Of a stretch of 47,641 nt of DNA, positions 25,792 through 33,446 are shown one piece after another; positions within the stretch are counted from its first letter, which is position 1, and each line of letters opens with the position of its first letter. The stretch is taken from positions 1 to 47,641 of the forward strand of contig JAIXRW010000006.1 in the NCBI GenBank assembly GCA_027484985.1, read 5' to 3'. This DNA comes from Rhodobacter sp. GTDB taxonomy: Bacteria; Pseudomonadota; Alphaproteobacteria; Rhodobacterales; Rhodobacteraceae. The translations under genes and the position numbers were made by a program. The notes beneath the pieces were generated by a model. That model did no database searches and was not told where the DNA came from. It saw nothing but the letters and a program-made list of their open reading frames with translations.

Positions 25792-25843
25792 GCGGGGGGC
25801 CAGCCCCCCGCGCCCCCCCGGAGTATTTGGGCAAAGGTGAAAG
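25792..25843 (+). repeat. Dispersed GC-hairpin/ATATTTG repeat, copy 4
   Basis: GCGGGGGGCCAGCCCCCCGC hairpin, then GCCCCCCCGGAGTATTTG, GGCAAAGGTGAAAG. It lies exactly between the convergent TlpA-like and tag genes (tag stop at 25847), where it can act as a bidirectional transcription terminator. Confidence 0.65.
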
Positions 25844-25846
25844 GGA

Positions 25847-26416
25847 TCAGGCGAGGGCTGCCACGCGGTCATGGGCGGGGCAGGTCACCAGATGGTCATT
25901 CACAAGGCCTGTCGCCTGCATGAAGGCATAGGTGATGGTCGGGCCGCAGAAGTTGAACCCGTCCTTGCGGAGCTGTTTTGACAGCGCGGTCGAGGCGGGG
26001 GTGGCGGCGGGAATGTCGGATGAACGGCTGCGGCGGTTCTGCTGCGGGCGGCCGTCCACATGTTTCCAGATATAGGGCGCGAAGCCTTCGCCCGCTTCGA
26101 TGGTGAGCCAGAGGCGGGCGGCGCGGATCGTGGCCTCGATCTTGCCGCGATGGCGGATGATGCCGGGATCGGCCAGAAGGCGCGTCACCTCGGGGTCGCC
26201 CCATGTGGCGATCGTGGCGGGGTCGAACCCGGCAAAGGCCGCGCGAAAGGTTTCGCGGCGGCGCAAGATGGTGATCCACGACAGTCCGGCCTGAAACCCT
26301 TCGAGCATCAGGCATTCCCACAGGGCGCGTGGGTCGCGCCGGGGGATGCCCCATTCTTCATCGTGATAGGCGATGTAAAGCGGGTCGGTCCCGCACCATG
26401 GGCAGCGTTCTTCCAT
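25847..26416 (-). CDS. tag: DNA-3-methyladenine glycosylase I
   Basis: Removes 3-methyladenine from alkylated DNA; 189 residues. The N-terminal RCPWCGTDPLYIAYHDEEWG and C-terminal HLVTCPAH supply the Cys-His-His-Cys zinc site typical of Tag. SWITILRRRETFRAAFAGFDP holds the catalytic-pocket glutamate, and FNFCGPTITYAFMQATGLVNDH the base pocket, where FCGP replaces the common FVGP. ATG at 26416. In a C1-using organism alkylation damage repair is apt, but this is generic housekeeping. Confidence 0.94.
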   Translation of the reverse strand: MEERCPWCGTDPLYIAYHDEEWGIPRRDPRALWECLMLEGFQAGLSWITILRRRETFRAAFAGFDPATIATWGDPEVTRLLADPGIIRHRGKIEATIRAARLWLTIEAGEGFAPYIWKHVDGRPQQNRRSRSSDIPAATPASTALSKQLRKDGFNFCGPTITYAFMQATGLVNDHLVTCPAHDRVAALA

Positions 26417-26493
26417 TTCTCTTTCCCCGCTTTACCCCGCCTTTACGGCTTGGGTCCAAGCTTGTCACCTGAAGGCGTCATGGGGGTGGCAGC

Positions 26494-27315
26494 ATGAAGA
26501 TGGATCGGGCAGGCGGCATGGCGGGGGAAAGCCCGCTTTCCTTTGCGGTGGCCGAGAATGACCGGCAGGTTCTGGCGATGGTGGCCGATGCGGTGCGCGA
26601 GCGGCGGCTGCGGCTGGCCTATCAGCCGGTGGTGGTGGCGGCCAATCCGGGCCGGACCGGGTTTCACGAATGTCTGATCCGGGTGCTGGACCCGTCGGGG
26701 CGGGTGATTCCGGCGCGCGACTTCATGGGGGTGGTCGAATCGCAGGAACTGGGGCGCGAGATCGATTGCGCGGCGCTGGCCATGGGGCTGGACGCGCTGC
26801 GCCGCCATGGCGAGTTGCGGCTTTCGGTCAACATGTCGGCGCGGTCGATCGGCTGGCCGCGCTGGATGCGGATTTTGCAGAACGGGTTGCAGACCACACC
26901 CGGAATCGGGGCGCGGCTGATCCTCGAGATCACCGAATCGAGTGCGATGACCGTGCCCGAGGTGGTGGCAGGCTTTATGGCCGAACTGCGGGGCAGGGGA
27001 ATTTCCTTTGCGTTGGACGGGTTTGGCGCGGGTCAGACGGCGCTGCGGCATTTCCGCGAATTTTCGTTCGACATCATGAAGGTGGATGCCCAGTTCACCC
27101 GCGGGATCGCGGGGGATGCCGACAATCAGGTGTTGATGGCGGCCTTTCTGGCCATTGCACGGCAGTTCGACATGGTGTGCGTGGCGCAGGGTGTGGAACA
27201 GGCGGATGATGCGGGTTGGCTAGCCGCGCTGGGGGTGGATTGCCTGCAAGGCTATTTCTTTGCGGCCCCGTCGGTTCTGCCCAGTTGGGAAACGGCATCA
27301 AAGGCGGCGCTGTAG
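26494..27315 (+). CDS. EAL-domain protein, probably lacking phosphodiesterase activity
   Basis: A 273-residue single EAL domain with no sensor or GGDEF partner. Present: ECLIR (EAL site, 59-63), N113, E145/E148 (EITES), K196 in MKVD and LQGYFFAAP. Changed: the DDFGTG motif reads DGFGAG (G176 for the second metal-binding Asp), and the AEGVE general-base glutamate reads AQGVE (Q232). By analogy with characterised EAL enzymes these two losses should abolish c-di-GMP hydrolysis, leaving binding or protein interaction. It is not obviously in an operon; tag is divergent 77 bases away. Confidence 0.87.
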   Translation: MKMDRAGGMAGESPLSFAVAENDRQVLAMVADAVRERRLRLAYQPVVVAANPGRTGFHECLIRVLDPSGRVIPARDFMGVVESQELGREIDCAALAMGLDALRRHGELRLSVNMSARSIGWPRWMRILQNGLQTTPGIGARLILEITESSAMTVPEVVAGFMAELRGRGISFALDGFGAGQTALRHFREFSFDIMKVDAQFTRGIAGDADNQVLMAAFLAIARQFDMVCVAQGVEQADDAGWLAALGVDCLQGYFFAAPSVLPSWETASKAAL

Positions 27316-27430
27316 GGGCGGCGCGGGATGCGGAACTTTCTCCGCCTGCGGGCCTGTTAGGCAGGTTGGCGGGGCCAATGCCGCACGAAACGGGGCGCGG
27401 GCAGAGAAAGCCATGGACGCATTGAATTGA

Positions 27431-27526
27431 CCGTCATCGACCGGCACTGGTTACACACACCACGCACAGGAAACCGAACACTCGTTACGCCACTCATACA
27501 CAATCACAAACAGTGGTCGACGACGG
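27431..27526. repeat. Long imperfect inverted repeat in the EAL-LpxR gap
   Basis: CCGTCATCGACC (27431-27442) pairs with GGTCGACGACGG (27515-27526), 11 of 12 bases, with CACTG/CAGTG just inside, across about 70 bases. It lies in an unusually A/C-rich stretch without an ORF. It could be a remnant of an element or an RNA fold. Confidence 0.45.
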
Positions 27527-27610
27527 TGCATTGGTTATGACCCTACGTTCATAGGTATGGAAATGCGAAAATGACGAGCCTTTCGCGAGTCGGACGATTT
27601 GCGCAATTTC

Positions 27611-27708
27611 CTGACGAAAATGTCGAAACTGCATCTTTTTGGTCGAAATGCAGTTTCGTCAGATGACGGAATCGACATCGAATTTGACGAATTTGTCGTC
27701 GAATTCGA
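27611..27708 (+). promoter_or_regulatory. AT-rich double-hairpin island upstream of the LpxR-like gene
   Basis: Hairpin A: CGAAACTGCAT (27624-27634) and ATGCAGTTTCG (27648-27658) match perfectly over 11 bases, loop 13; an outer CTGA/TCAG pair closes over a bulge. Hairpin B: TCGAATTTGACGA (27678-27690) and TCGTCGAATTCGA (27696-27708) match 13 bases with one G-U, loop 5. GTCGAA/TTCGAC occurs repeatedly. The 27316-27835 gap (520 bases) holds this, the repeat at 27431 and otherwise nothing I can call a gene; an open frame from 27599 exists but its residues do not look like protein. Confidence 0.55.
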
Positions 27709-27835
27709 CATTTTGGGGCGCTGTTCCGCCGCTTCGGGCGCGCTGATTCCGCGATGGTGCCGAAGGGCTATGCGCGGGGCTACAGGGCGGATAGAAGGGG
27801 GATGCAGGTGTATCGGTCCGGTCAGGGTGTTGGTG

Positions 27836-28747
27836 ATGAACAGGTTTTTCGCGCTTTTGCTGGGGGTTGCGCTGTGTGCGGGCGCGGGACCGGCGGTATC
27901 GCAAGAGCGGGTGACGCTGGGTTGGGGGCGGCTGTTCACCAACGATGTCTTTGGCGATACGCGCGACCGCTGGCGCACGGGATCCTACACTTTGTCGCGT
28001 GTGCGCGGGGCGTCTTGGGACGGAACCTTGCCGACCGTGCCCGGTGCGCTGCTGGAGTTCCGCATTGTGGGCGAGACGATCGCGCCCGCTGATCTGACCG
28101 TGACCGATCCGGCAGACCGGCGGTATGTCGGATCGCTGAGTTTCGGGCTGCACAGCCATTTCGACTGGCAGGGGTTTGAAACCAGCCTTGGGGTCGATCT
28201 TGTGGCCACCGGCCCGCAGACCGGTGCCAGCAACTTGCAGGCACGTATCCACGATCTTCTGGGGCTGCCCGCGCCGACGGTTCTGGGCAGCCAGATACCT
28301 GATGCGCTTTATCCCACCGTTTCGGCCGAACTTGGCCGCGTGCTGCCGTTCGGGGCGGCGACGGTGCGCCCGTTCCTTGCCGCGCAGGCGGGGGTGGAAA
28401 ACCTGATCCGGGTCGGGGCCGACCTATATTTCGGCGGCTTCACGCGCGGGGCGCTGATGCTGCGCGACGGGCCGAGCGGGCAGCGCTATCGCGCGGTGGC
28501 CGCCAGCCGGACCGAAGGGTTCAGCTTTACGGTGGGCGGCGATGTGGCGCGCGTGTTCGACAGCCACTATTTCCGCCCCGGCGATCTGGCGCAGGCGCGC
28601 GACACGCGCAGCCGTGTGCGGGCGGGGATTCACTGGCAGGGGGCAAGATCCGAGATGTTCTATGGCCTGACATGGCTGGGCAAGGAATTCACCACCCAAC
28701 CCGACAGCCAGGTCGTGGGGTCGCTGAACCTGCGGCTGAAATTCTGA
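27836..28747 (+). CDS. LpxR-like (DUF2219) outer-membrane protein
   Basis: A 303-residue exported beta-barrel candidate. Signal peptide MNRFFALLLGVALCAGAGPA, then mature VSQERV. The TND motif (N36, D37) in GWGRLFTNDVFGDTRDRW, and GPQTGASNLQARIHDLLG with H139, follow the layout of LpxR lipid A 3'-O-deacylases, where an N-D pair and a histidine are catalytic. It ends SLNLRLKF with a terminal phenylalanine, typical for outer-membrane barrels. The start at 27836 is set by the signal peptide. Activity on this organism's lipid A is inferred from family only. Confidence 0.78.
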   Translation: MNRFFALLLGVALCAGAGPAVSQERVTLGWGRLFTNDVFGDTRDRWRTGSYTLSRVRGASWDGTLPTVPGALLEFRIVGETIAPADLTVTDPADRRYVGSLSFGLHSHFDWQGFETSLGVDLVATGPQTGASNLQARIHDLLGLPAPTVLGSQIPDALYPTVSAELGRVLPFGAATVRPFLAAQAGVENLIRVGADLYFGGFTRGALMLRDGPSGQRYRAVAASRTEGFSFTVGGDVARVFDSHYFRPGDLAQARDTRSRVRAGIHWQGARSEMFYGLTWLGKEFTTQPDSQVVGSLNLRLKF

Positions 28748-28848
28748 CGATTTCGTTTCAAACTGTTGCCAATGTGACATAGCCAGAAGTCTGGCTTCCT
28801 GTTACGCTTGTGGAACAAAAGAAAAAAACGAGCAGGCAGTAACAGGCA

Positions 28849-29922
28849 ATGAAAACGGGCTCTCGTGGCACGTTCGTCATTTCTTGGGTGCAGACGGAAG
28901 TAGATGGTGTGGCCGGTGCGGCGCTTGATGCGTTGACGGTCGGTGTGGCCTGGCGGTGGAGCGGCGAAGCCGTTCGTGTGGACCGCCCCCAGCATGCCTT
29001 GCTTCTTGAATCACCCGAAGGCAAGGCGGACATGCAGAAACGTGCGGCGCGGATGGTGCGCCGCCTTGTGGGCGCGGCGCTGGACCGCGACCAGGTTGCA
29101 AGCACGGTGACGGCCGAGGACGATGATGATCGGCCCGACCAATGTTTTATCGTGACGGACGGGCATCAGAGCTTTTCCATCTCGGTGATCGAGGTGCCGG
29201 ATACGGGCGCGCGGCTGTTGATGTTCTTTTGCGACGTGCCGCCACCCGACCGTGACCTGTGGGTCGTGCGGACGCAGATAGACCGCACCCATACCGCGGC
29301 GGGCAATGCCGAAGCGGGCGGTGTGATCTGCTTTACGCCCGAAACGCTGATCGCCACGCCCGCCGGGCCGCGGTTGATCCGGTCGTTGCGGGCGGGGGAC
29401 CGGGTGCTGACCAAGGATAATGGCCCGCAAGAGATTTTGTGGACGGGCAGCCGCCGCATGACGGGGGCACGGCTTTATGCCATGCCGCATCTGCGCCCCG
29501 TGCGGTTTCGCAGCGGGGCCTTTGGTGTGGGGCGGCCGGAGCCGGACCTGCTGGTATCGCCGCAGCACCGGATGCTGTTGCGCGGGCCTGCGGCGCAAGA
29601 CCTGTTCAACACGCCCGAGGTTCTGGTCAGGGCGCAAGACCTGCTGAACGATCTGACCGTGACGGTCGATTATGCCCTGCGCGAAGTGACCTATGTCCAT
29701 ATTCTGCTGGAACGGCACAATGTGGTGTTTGCCAACGGGCTGGAAACCGAAAGCTTCCATCCGTCAAACACCGCGCTGGACACGATCGACCCCGACCAGC
29801 GCGAAGGGCTGCTTGAAATGATGCCGCAGATCGCGGTCAATCCGCAAATCTATGGCGATTATGCCCGTCGCAACCTTTCGGCATCGGAGGCGACGATCCT
29901 GCGCCACAGCATCGCGGCCTGA
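28849..29922 (+). CDS. Hint-domain (hedgehog/intein) protein
   Basis: A 357-residue protein. Residues about 1-150 are a variable region without recognised domain. From C161 (ICFTPETLIATPAGPRLI) a Hint module begins, with LRAGDRVLTKDNGPQEILW, SPQHRMLL (block with the catalytic-type histidine) and VTYVHILLERHNVVFANG. Hint domains of this sort are common in Rhodobacteraceae, often on RTX or secreted proteins. Here there is no signal peptide, and the protein continues after VFANG for 60 residues, so it is not a splicing intein in a known host protein. The role is unknown. Confidence 0.85.
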   Translation: MKTGSRGTFVISWVQTEVDGVAGAALDALTVGVAWRWSGEAVRVDRPQHALLLESPEGKADMQKRAARMVRRLVGAALDRDQVASTVTAEDDDDRPDQCFIVTDGHQSFSISVIEVPDTGARLLMFFCDVPPPDRDLWVVRTQIDRTHTAAGNAEAGGVICFTPETLIATPAGPRLIRSLRAGDRVLTKDNGPQEILWTGSRRMTGARLYAMPHLRPVRFRSGAFGVGRPEPDLLVSPQHRMLLRGPAAQDLFNTPEVLVRAQDLLNDLTVTVDYALREVTYVHILLERHNVVFANGLETESFHPSNTALDTIDPDQREGLLEMMPQIAVNPQIYGDYARRNLSASEATILRHSIAA

Positions 29923-29934
29923 ACGCGGAGGCTG

Positions 29935-29962
29935 TTGACTCTGGGGGTTCGGGCTGTATAAG
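29935..29962 (+). promoter_or_regulatory. Strong promoter candidate upstream of rpsD
   Basis: TTGACT (29935-29940), a 16-base spacer and TATAAG (29957-29962), the best housekeeping-promoter match I saw in the window. Transcription would start near 29969, giving a leader of about 170 bases before the rpsD start. Confidence 0.65.
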
Positions 29963-29971
29963 CCGCGCAAT

Positions 29972-30101
29972 CCCGGTCGCAAGGCCGGGGTTTTTCTTTG
30001 GTGTTGGCGGACCCCGCAAGGGGGAACCTGTCGCCCCGCAAGGGGAAAGGACAACGCCCTTCGCACGGGCCGAGGCCCGAAAAGTGGAAACCGGTTTTCG
30101 G
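29972..30101 (+). promoter_or_regulatory. rpsD leader with serial GCAA-loop hairpins (attenuator candidate)
   Basis: Hairpin 1: CCCGGTC (29972-29978), loop GCAA, GGCCGGG, then GTTTTT, a complete intrinsic terminator about 3 bases after the predicted start. Hairpin 2: CCCC-GCAA-GGGG at 30012-30023. Hairpin 3: CCCC-GCAA-GGGG at 30034-30045. Hairpin 4: CGGGC-CGAG-GCCCG (30066-30079). Hairpin 5: CCGAAAA (30077-30083) with TTTTCGG (30095-30101), which shares bases with hairpin 4 so the two are mutually exclusive. The alternative reading is that hairpin 1 terminates the upstream Hint gene. The ribosome-binding site GGAG is at 30127. Confidence 0.6.
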
Positions 30102-30137
30102 ACAAGCCGAACGCCGTAAAAACGAAGGAGATCAGCG

Positions 30138-30758
30138 GTGACCAAACGCACCTCTGCCAAGCACAAGATTGACCGCCGCATGGGCGAAAACATCTGGGGG
30201 CGCCCGAAGTCCCCGGTGAACAAGCGCGAATACGGCCCCGGCCAGCACGGCCAGCGCCGCAAGAACAAGCTGTCGGATTTCGGCACCCAGCTGCGCGCCA
30301 AGCAAAAGCTGAAGGGCTATTACGGCGACCTGACCGAAAAGCAGTTCCGCAAGATTTACGGCGAAGCGGAACGCGTGAAGGGGGATACCGGCGAGATGCT
30401 GGTTGGCCTGCTGGAGCGCCGTCTGGATGCGGTTGTGTACCGCGCCAAGTTCGTTCCGACGATCTTTGCCGCCCGCCAGTTCGTGAACCACGGCCATGTG
30501 ACCGTGAACGGCCAGCGCGTGAACATCGCGTCCTACCGCGTGAAGGAAGGCGATGTGATCGAGGTGCGCCAGAAGTCGAAGCAGATGGCGCTGGTTCTGG
30601 AAGCCGTGGCGCTGACCGAGCGTGACGTTCCGGATTACATCGAAGTTGACCATTCCAAGATGGTGGCCAAGTTCGTCCGCACGCCGGGCCTGGGCGATGT
30701 GCCCTATCCGGTGCAGATGGAACCGAACCTGGTTGTCGAATACTACGCCAAGAACTGA
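30138..30758 (+). CDS. rpsD: 30S ribosomal protein S4
   Basis: Primary 16S rRNA-binding assembly protein, 206 residues. GTG start (30138) after [33 protein letters not shown], the [12 protein letters not shown] motif and the S4 RNA-binding domain [12 protein letters not shown] are unmistakable. In many bacteria S4 represses its own operon by binding a leader pseudoknot. Here the gene stands alone with a structured leader at 29972-30101, which makes autoregulation plausible but untested. A terminator follows at 30784. Confidence 0.98.
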   Translation: MTKRTSAKHKIDRRMGENIWGRPKSPVNKREYGPGQHGQRRKNKLSDFGTQLRAKQKLKGYYGDLTEKQFRKIYGEAERVKGDTGEMLVGLLERRLDAVVYRAKFVPTIFAARQFVNHGHVTVNGQRVNIASYRVKEGDVIEVRQKSKQMALVLEAVALTERDVPDYIEVDHSKMVAKFVRTPGLGDVPYPVQMEPNLVVEYYAKN

Positions 30759-30783
30759 TCCTGTCGCGATACGGTATCAGGGG

Positions 30784-30815
30784 GGCCCGCCTTTTGGCGG
30801 GCCTCTTGCTTTTTG
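30784..30815 (+). terminator. Rho-independent terminator of rpsD
   Basis: GGCCCGCC (30784-30791), loop TTTT, GGCGGGCC (30796-30803), then TCTTGCTTTTT. A perfect 8-base stem. Confidence 0.9.
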
Positions 30816-30840
30816 CGCGCTTCGCTTCATCTTCGGGAGC

Positions 30841-31362
30841 ATGAAAAACGATATTGAAGACCGTTTCGAACGTGGGCTGTTCGCATCGCGCTGGTTGATG
30901 GCGCCGATGTATCTGGGGCTTGTCGTGGCCCTGGGCATGCTGACGGTGATCTTTCTGCGCGAATTAGCCTACTACGCGCCGCAGATCCTGACCCTGTCGC
31001 CGGAAAAGACGATTCTGGTCGTGCTGACGCTGATCGACCTGACATTGGCGGCCAACCTGCTGTTGATCGTGCTGTTTTCGGGATACGAGAATTTCGTTTC
31101 GAAATTCGATTTCGATGCCGGCGCGGACCGGCCGGAATGGATGGGCAAGGTCGATTTCGGCGGGCTGAAGATGAAGCTGATCGCCTCGATCGTGGCGATT
31201 TCGGGGATCCATCTGCTCAAGCGGTTCATGGAGATCGGGGATAGCACAAGCCCCGCTGCCGATGACCGCACGCTGATGTGGCTGACCATCATCCATCTGA
31301 CCTTTGTGGTGTCGGGGGTGCTGATGGCGCTGATGGACTGGCTGCAATCGAAGGCCAAATAG
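30841..31362 (+). CDS. UPF0114 (YqhA-type) membrane protein
   Basis: A 173-residue integral membrane protein with three or four hydrophobic segments (about 18-40, 55-80, 110-125, 135-158). ASRWLMAPMYLGL, TLIDLTLAANLLLIVLFSGYENFVSKF and KMKLIASIVAISGIHLLK are the conserved UPF0114/TIGR00645 segments. The function is unknown. The ATG at 30841 follows the rpsD terminator by 25 bases. Confidence 0.9.
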   Translation: MKNDIEDRFERGLFASRWLMAPMYLGLVVALGMLTVIFLRELAYYAPQILTLSPEKTILVVLTLIDLTLAANLLLIVLFSGYENFVSKFDFDAGADRPEWMGKVDFGGLKMKLIASIVAISGIHLLKRFMEIGDSTSPAADDRTLMWLTIIHLTFVVSGVLMALMDWLQSKAK

Positions 31363-31434
31363 CAGGCCGTGACCCGAAACCCACTGGCCTTGGGGCCGCA
31401 TGGCGGTTAGAAGCCGCGGGACAGGGGGAGTTCC

Positions 31435-32520
31435 ATGACCGACGCTATCAAACCGCAACCCGGCATCCTTGACATCGCGCTGTATCAGGGGGGCAAGGCG
31501 CATGTGGCGGGGGTGCAGAACGCGGTCAAGCTGTCGTCGAACGAAAACCCCTTCGGGCCGTCGGACAAGGCGAAAGAGGCGTTTGGACGCACCGTGCACA
31601 GCCTGCACCGTTACCCCAATACCGACCATGCGTCCCTGCGCGCCGCGATTGCCGATGTGCATGGGCTTGACCCCGAGCGGGTGATCTGCGGGGTCGGGTC
31701 GGACGAGATTATCACCTTTCTGTGCCAGGCCTATGCCGGGCCCAAGGACGAGGTGGTGTTTACCGAACACGGCTTTCTGATGTATCGCATTTCGGCGCTT
31801 GCCGTGGGGGCCACCCCGGTCGAGGTGCCCGAGCGTGAGCGGACCACGGATGTGGATGCCATTCTGGCGGCCTGTACGCGCAAGACCAAGATCGTGTTCA
31901 TCGCCAACCCCAACAACCCCACCGGCACGATGATTTCGCTGGCCGAGGTCGAGCGGCTGGCCGCCGGTCTGCCCAAGCAGGCGCTGCTGGTGCTGGACGG
32001 GGCCTATGCCGAATATGTCGATGGTTATGACGGCGGGTTGCGGCTGATCGAAAGCCGGTCGAACGTGTTCATGACGCGGACCTTTTCCAAGATTTACGGG
32101 CTGGGCGGGCTGCGCGTCGGCTGGGGTTACGGGCCGCGGGCCATCGTCGATGTGCTGAACCGTATTCGCGGGCCGTTCAACCTGTCGTCCACGCAGCTGG
32201 AAACGGCAGAGGCGGCGGTGCGCGATCAGGATTTCGTCGAGAAATGCAGGGCCGAAAATGCCCGCCTGCGGCACTGGCTTTCGGAAACGCTGTCGGATCT
32301 GGGCGTGCCTTCGGATACGTCGATGGCGAATTTCGTGCTGGCGCGGTTCGCATCGGACGAAGAGGCGGGGGCCTGCGATGCCTTTTTGCAGGAACAGGGG
32401 CTGATCGTGCGGCGGGTGTCGGGCTACAAGCTGCCGCATTGCCTGCGGATCACCATCGGGGACGAGGCCGCCTGCCGCCGCGTCGCCCATGCCGTGGCGC
32501 AGTTCAAGGGTGTGAAATGA
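31435..32520 (+). CDS. hisC: Histidinol-phosphate aminotransferase
   Basis: PLP enzyme that makes histidinol phosphate from imidazole acetol phosphate; relatives also act on aromatic 2-oxo acids. 361 residues. [33 protein letters not shown] and [18 protein letters not shown] with the PLP lysine are intact. AGGGGGAG lies 5-12 bases before the ATG. The stop overlaps the start of the next gene (ATGA), a prephenate/arogenate dehydrogenase, suggesting joint use in tyrosine or phenylalanine transamination. Confidence 0.95.
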   Translation: MTDAIKPQPGILDIALYQGGKAHVAGVQNAVKLSSNENPFGPSDKAKEAFGRTVHSLHRYPNTDHASLRAAIADVHGLDPERVICGVGSDEIITFLCQAYAGPKDEVVFTEHGFLMYRISALAVGATPVEVPERERTTDVDAILAACTRKTKIVFIANPNNPTGTMISLAEVERLAAGLPKQALLVLDGAYAEYVDGYDGGLRLIESRSNVFMTRTFSKIYGLGGLRVGWGYGPRAIVDVLNRIRGPFNLSSTQLETAEAAVRDQDFVEKCRAENARLRHWLSETLSDLGVPSDTSMANFVLARFASDEEAGACDAFLQEQGLIVRRVSGYKLPHCLRITIGDEAACRRVAHAVAQFKGVK

Positions 32521-33446
32521 CGGCACCTGTCTATGACCGTGTGGCCTTTGTCGGGCTGGGGCTGATCGCATCATCGATGGCGCTGGCGATCCGTGCGCAG
32601 GGGCTGGCGCGCGAGATTACGGGCCATGCGAAATCGGCCGAAACGCGGGCGGTCGCGCTGGAGATCGCGTTGTGCGACCGCGTTTGCGATACGGTGGGCG
32701 AAGCGGTCGAAGGTGCCGATCTGGTGGTCCTGTGCGTGCCCGTGGGCGCGATGGGCGAGATTGCCGCCGCGATGGCGCCGCATCTGAAGCCGGGCGCCTG
32801 TGTGACGGATGTGGGATCGGTCAAGCAGGCGGTGATCGATGCGGTTGCCCCGCATATTCCCGCCGGTGTGGCCTTTGTTCCGGCGCATCCCTTGGCGGGG
32901 ACGGAACATTCGGGCCCGCGTTCGGGTTTTGCCACGCTGTTCCAGAACCGCTGGTGCCTTTTGACCCCGACCGAAGCCTCGACCCCCGATGCCACCGCAC
33001 GCCTGCGCGCGCTGTGGGAAGGCATGGGTGCCAATGTCGATGAAATGGACGCGGCGCACCATGATCTGGTGCTGGCCGTGGTGTCGCATACGCCACATCT
33101 GATTGCCTATACGATGGTGGGCGTGGCCGACCATTTGCGGCGCGTGTCAAATTCGGAAGTGATCAAATATTCCGCTTCGGGGTTCCGCGATTTTACCCGT
33201 ATCGCCGCATCCGACCCGACGATGTGGCGCGATGTGTTCCTGACCAACAAGGATGCGGTGCTGGATATCCTTGGCCGGTTTACCGAGGAATTGTTTGTAC
33301 TTCAGCGGGCTATCCGCATGGGGGATGGGGACGAGTTGCATGCCTATTTCACCCGCACCCGCGCGATCCGCCGCGGGATCATCGAGGCCGGTCAGGATAC
33401 CGCTGCCCCCGATTTCGGGCGCGTTGCGGTGAAGAAGGACGGCTAG
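32517..33446 (+). CDS. tyrC: Prephenate/arogenate (cyclohexadienyl) dehydrogenase
   Basis: NAD-dependent dehydrogenase of tyrosine synthesis, 309 residues. The N-terminal Rossmann fold begins [44 protein letters not shown] (catalytic histidine) and [14 protein letters not shown] follow. The C-terminal dimerisation helices [19 protein letters not shown] and [14 protein letters not shown] complete it. ATGA overlap with hisC gives translational coupling. Whether the substrate is prephenate or arogenate cannot be read here. Confidence 0.92.
   Translation: MTAPVYDRVAFVGLGLIASSMALAIRAQGLAREITGHAKSAETRAVALEIALCDRVCDTVGEAVEGADLVVLCVPVGAMGEIAAAMAPHLKPGACVTDVGSVKQAVIDAVAPHIPAGVAFVPAHPLAGTEHSGPRSGFATLFQNRWCLLTPTEASTPDATARLRALWEGMGANVDEMDAAHHDLVLAVVSHTPHLIAYTMVGVADHLRRVSNSEVIKYSASGFRDFTRIAASDPTMWRDVFLTNKDAVLDILGRFTEELFVLQRAIRMGDGDELHAYFTRTRAIRRGIIEAGQDTAAPDFGRVAVKKDG

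Noticed and set aside
27599..27835. N-terminal extension of the LpxR-like gene through the hairpin island
   Set aside because: The open frame is due to composition; a clear signal peptide begins at 27836, and the extension is not protein-like and would put that peptide in the middle.
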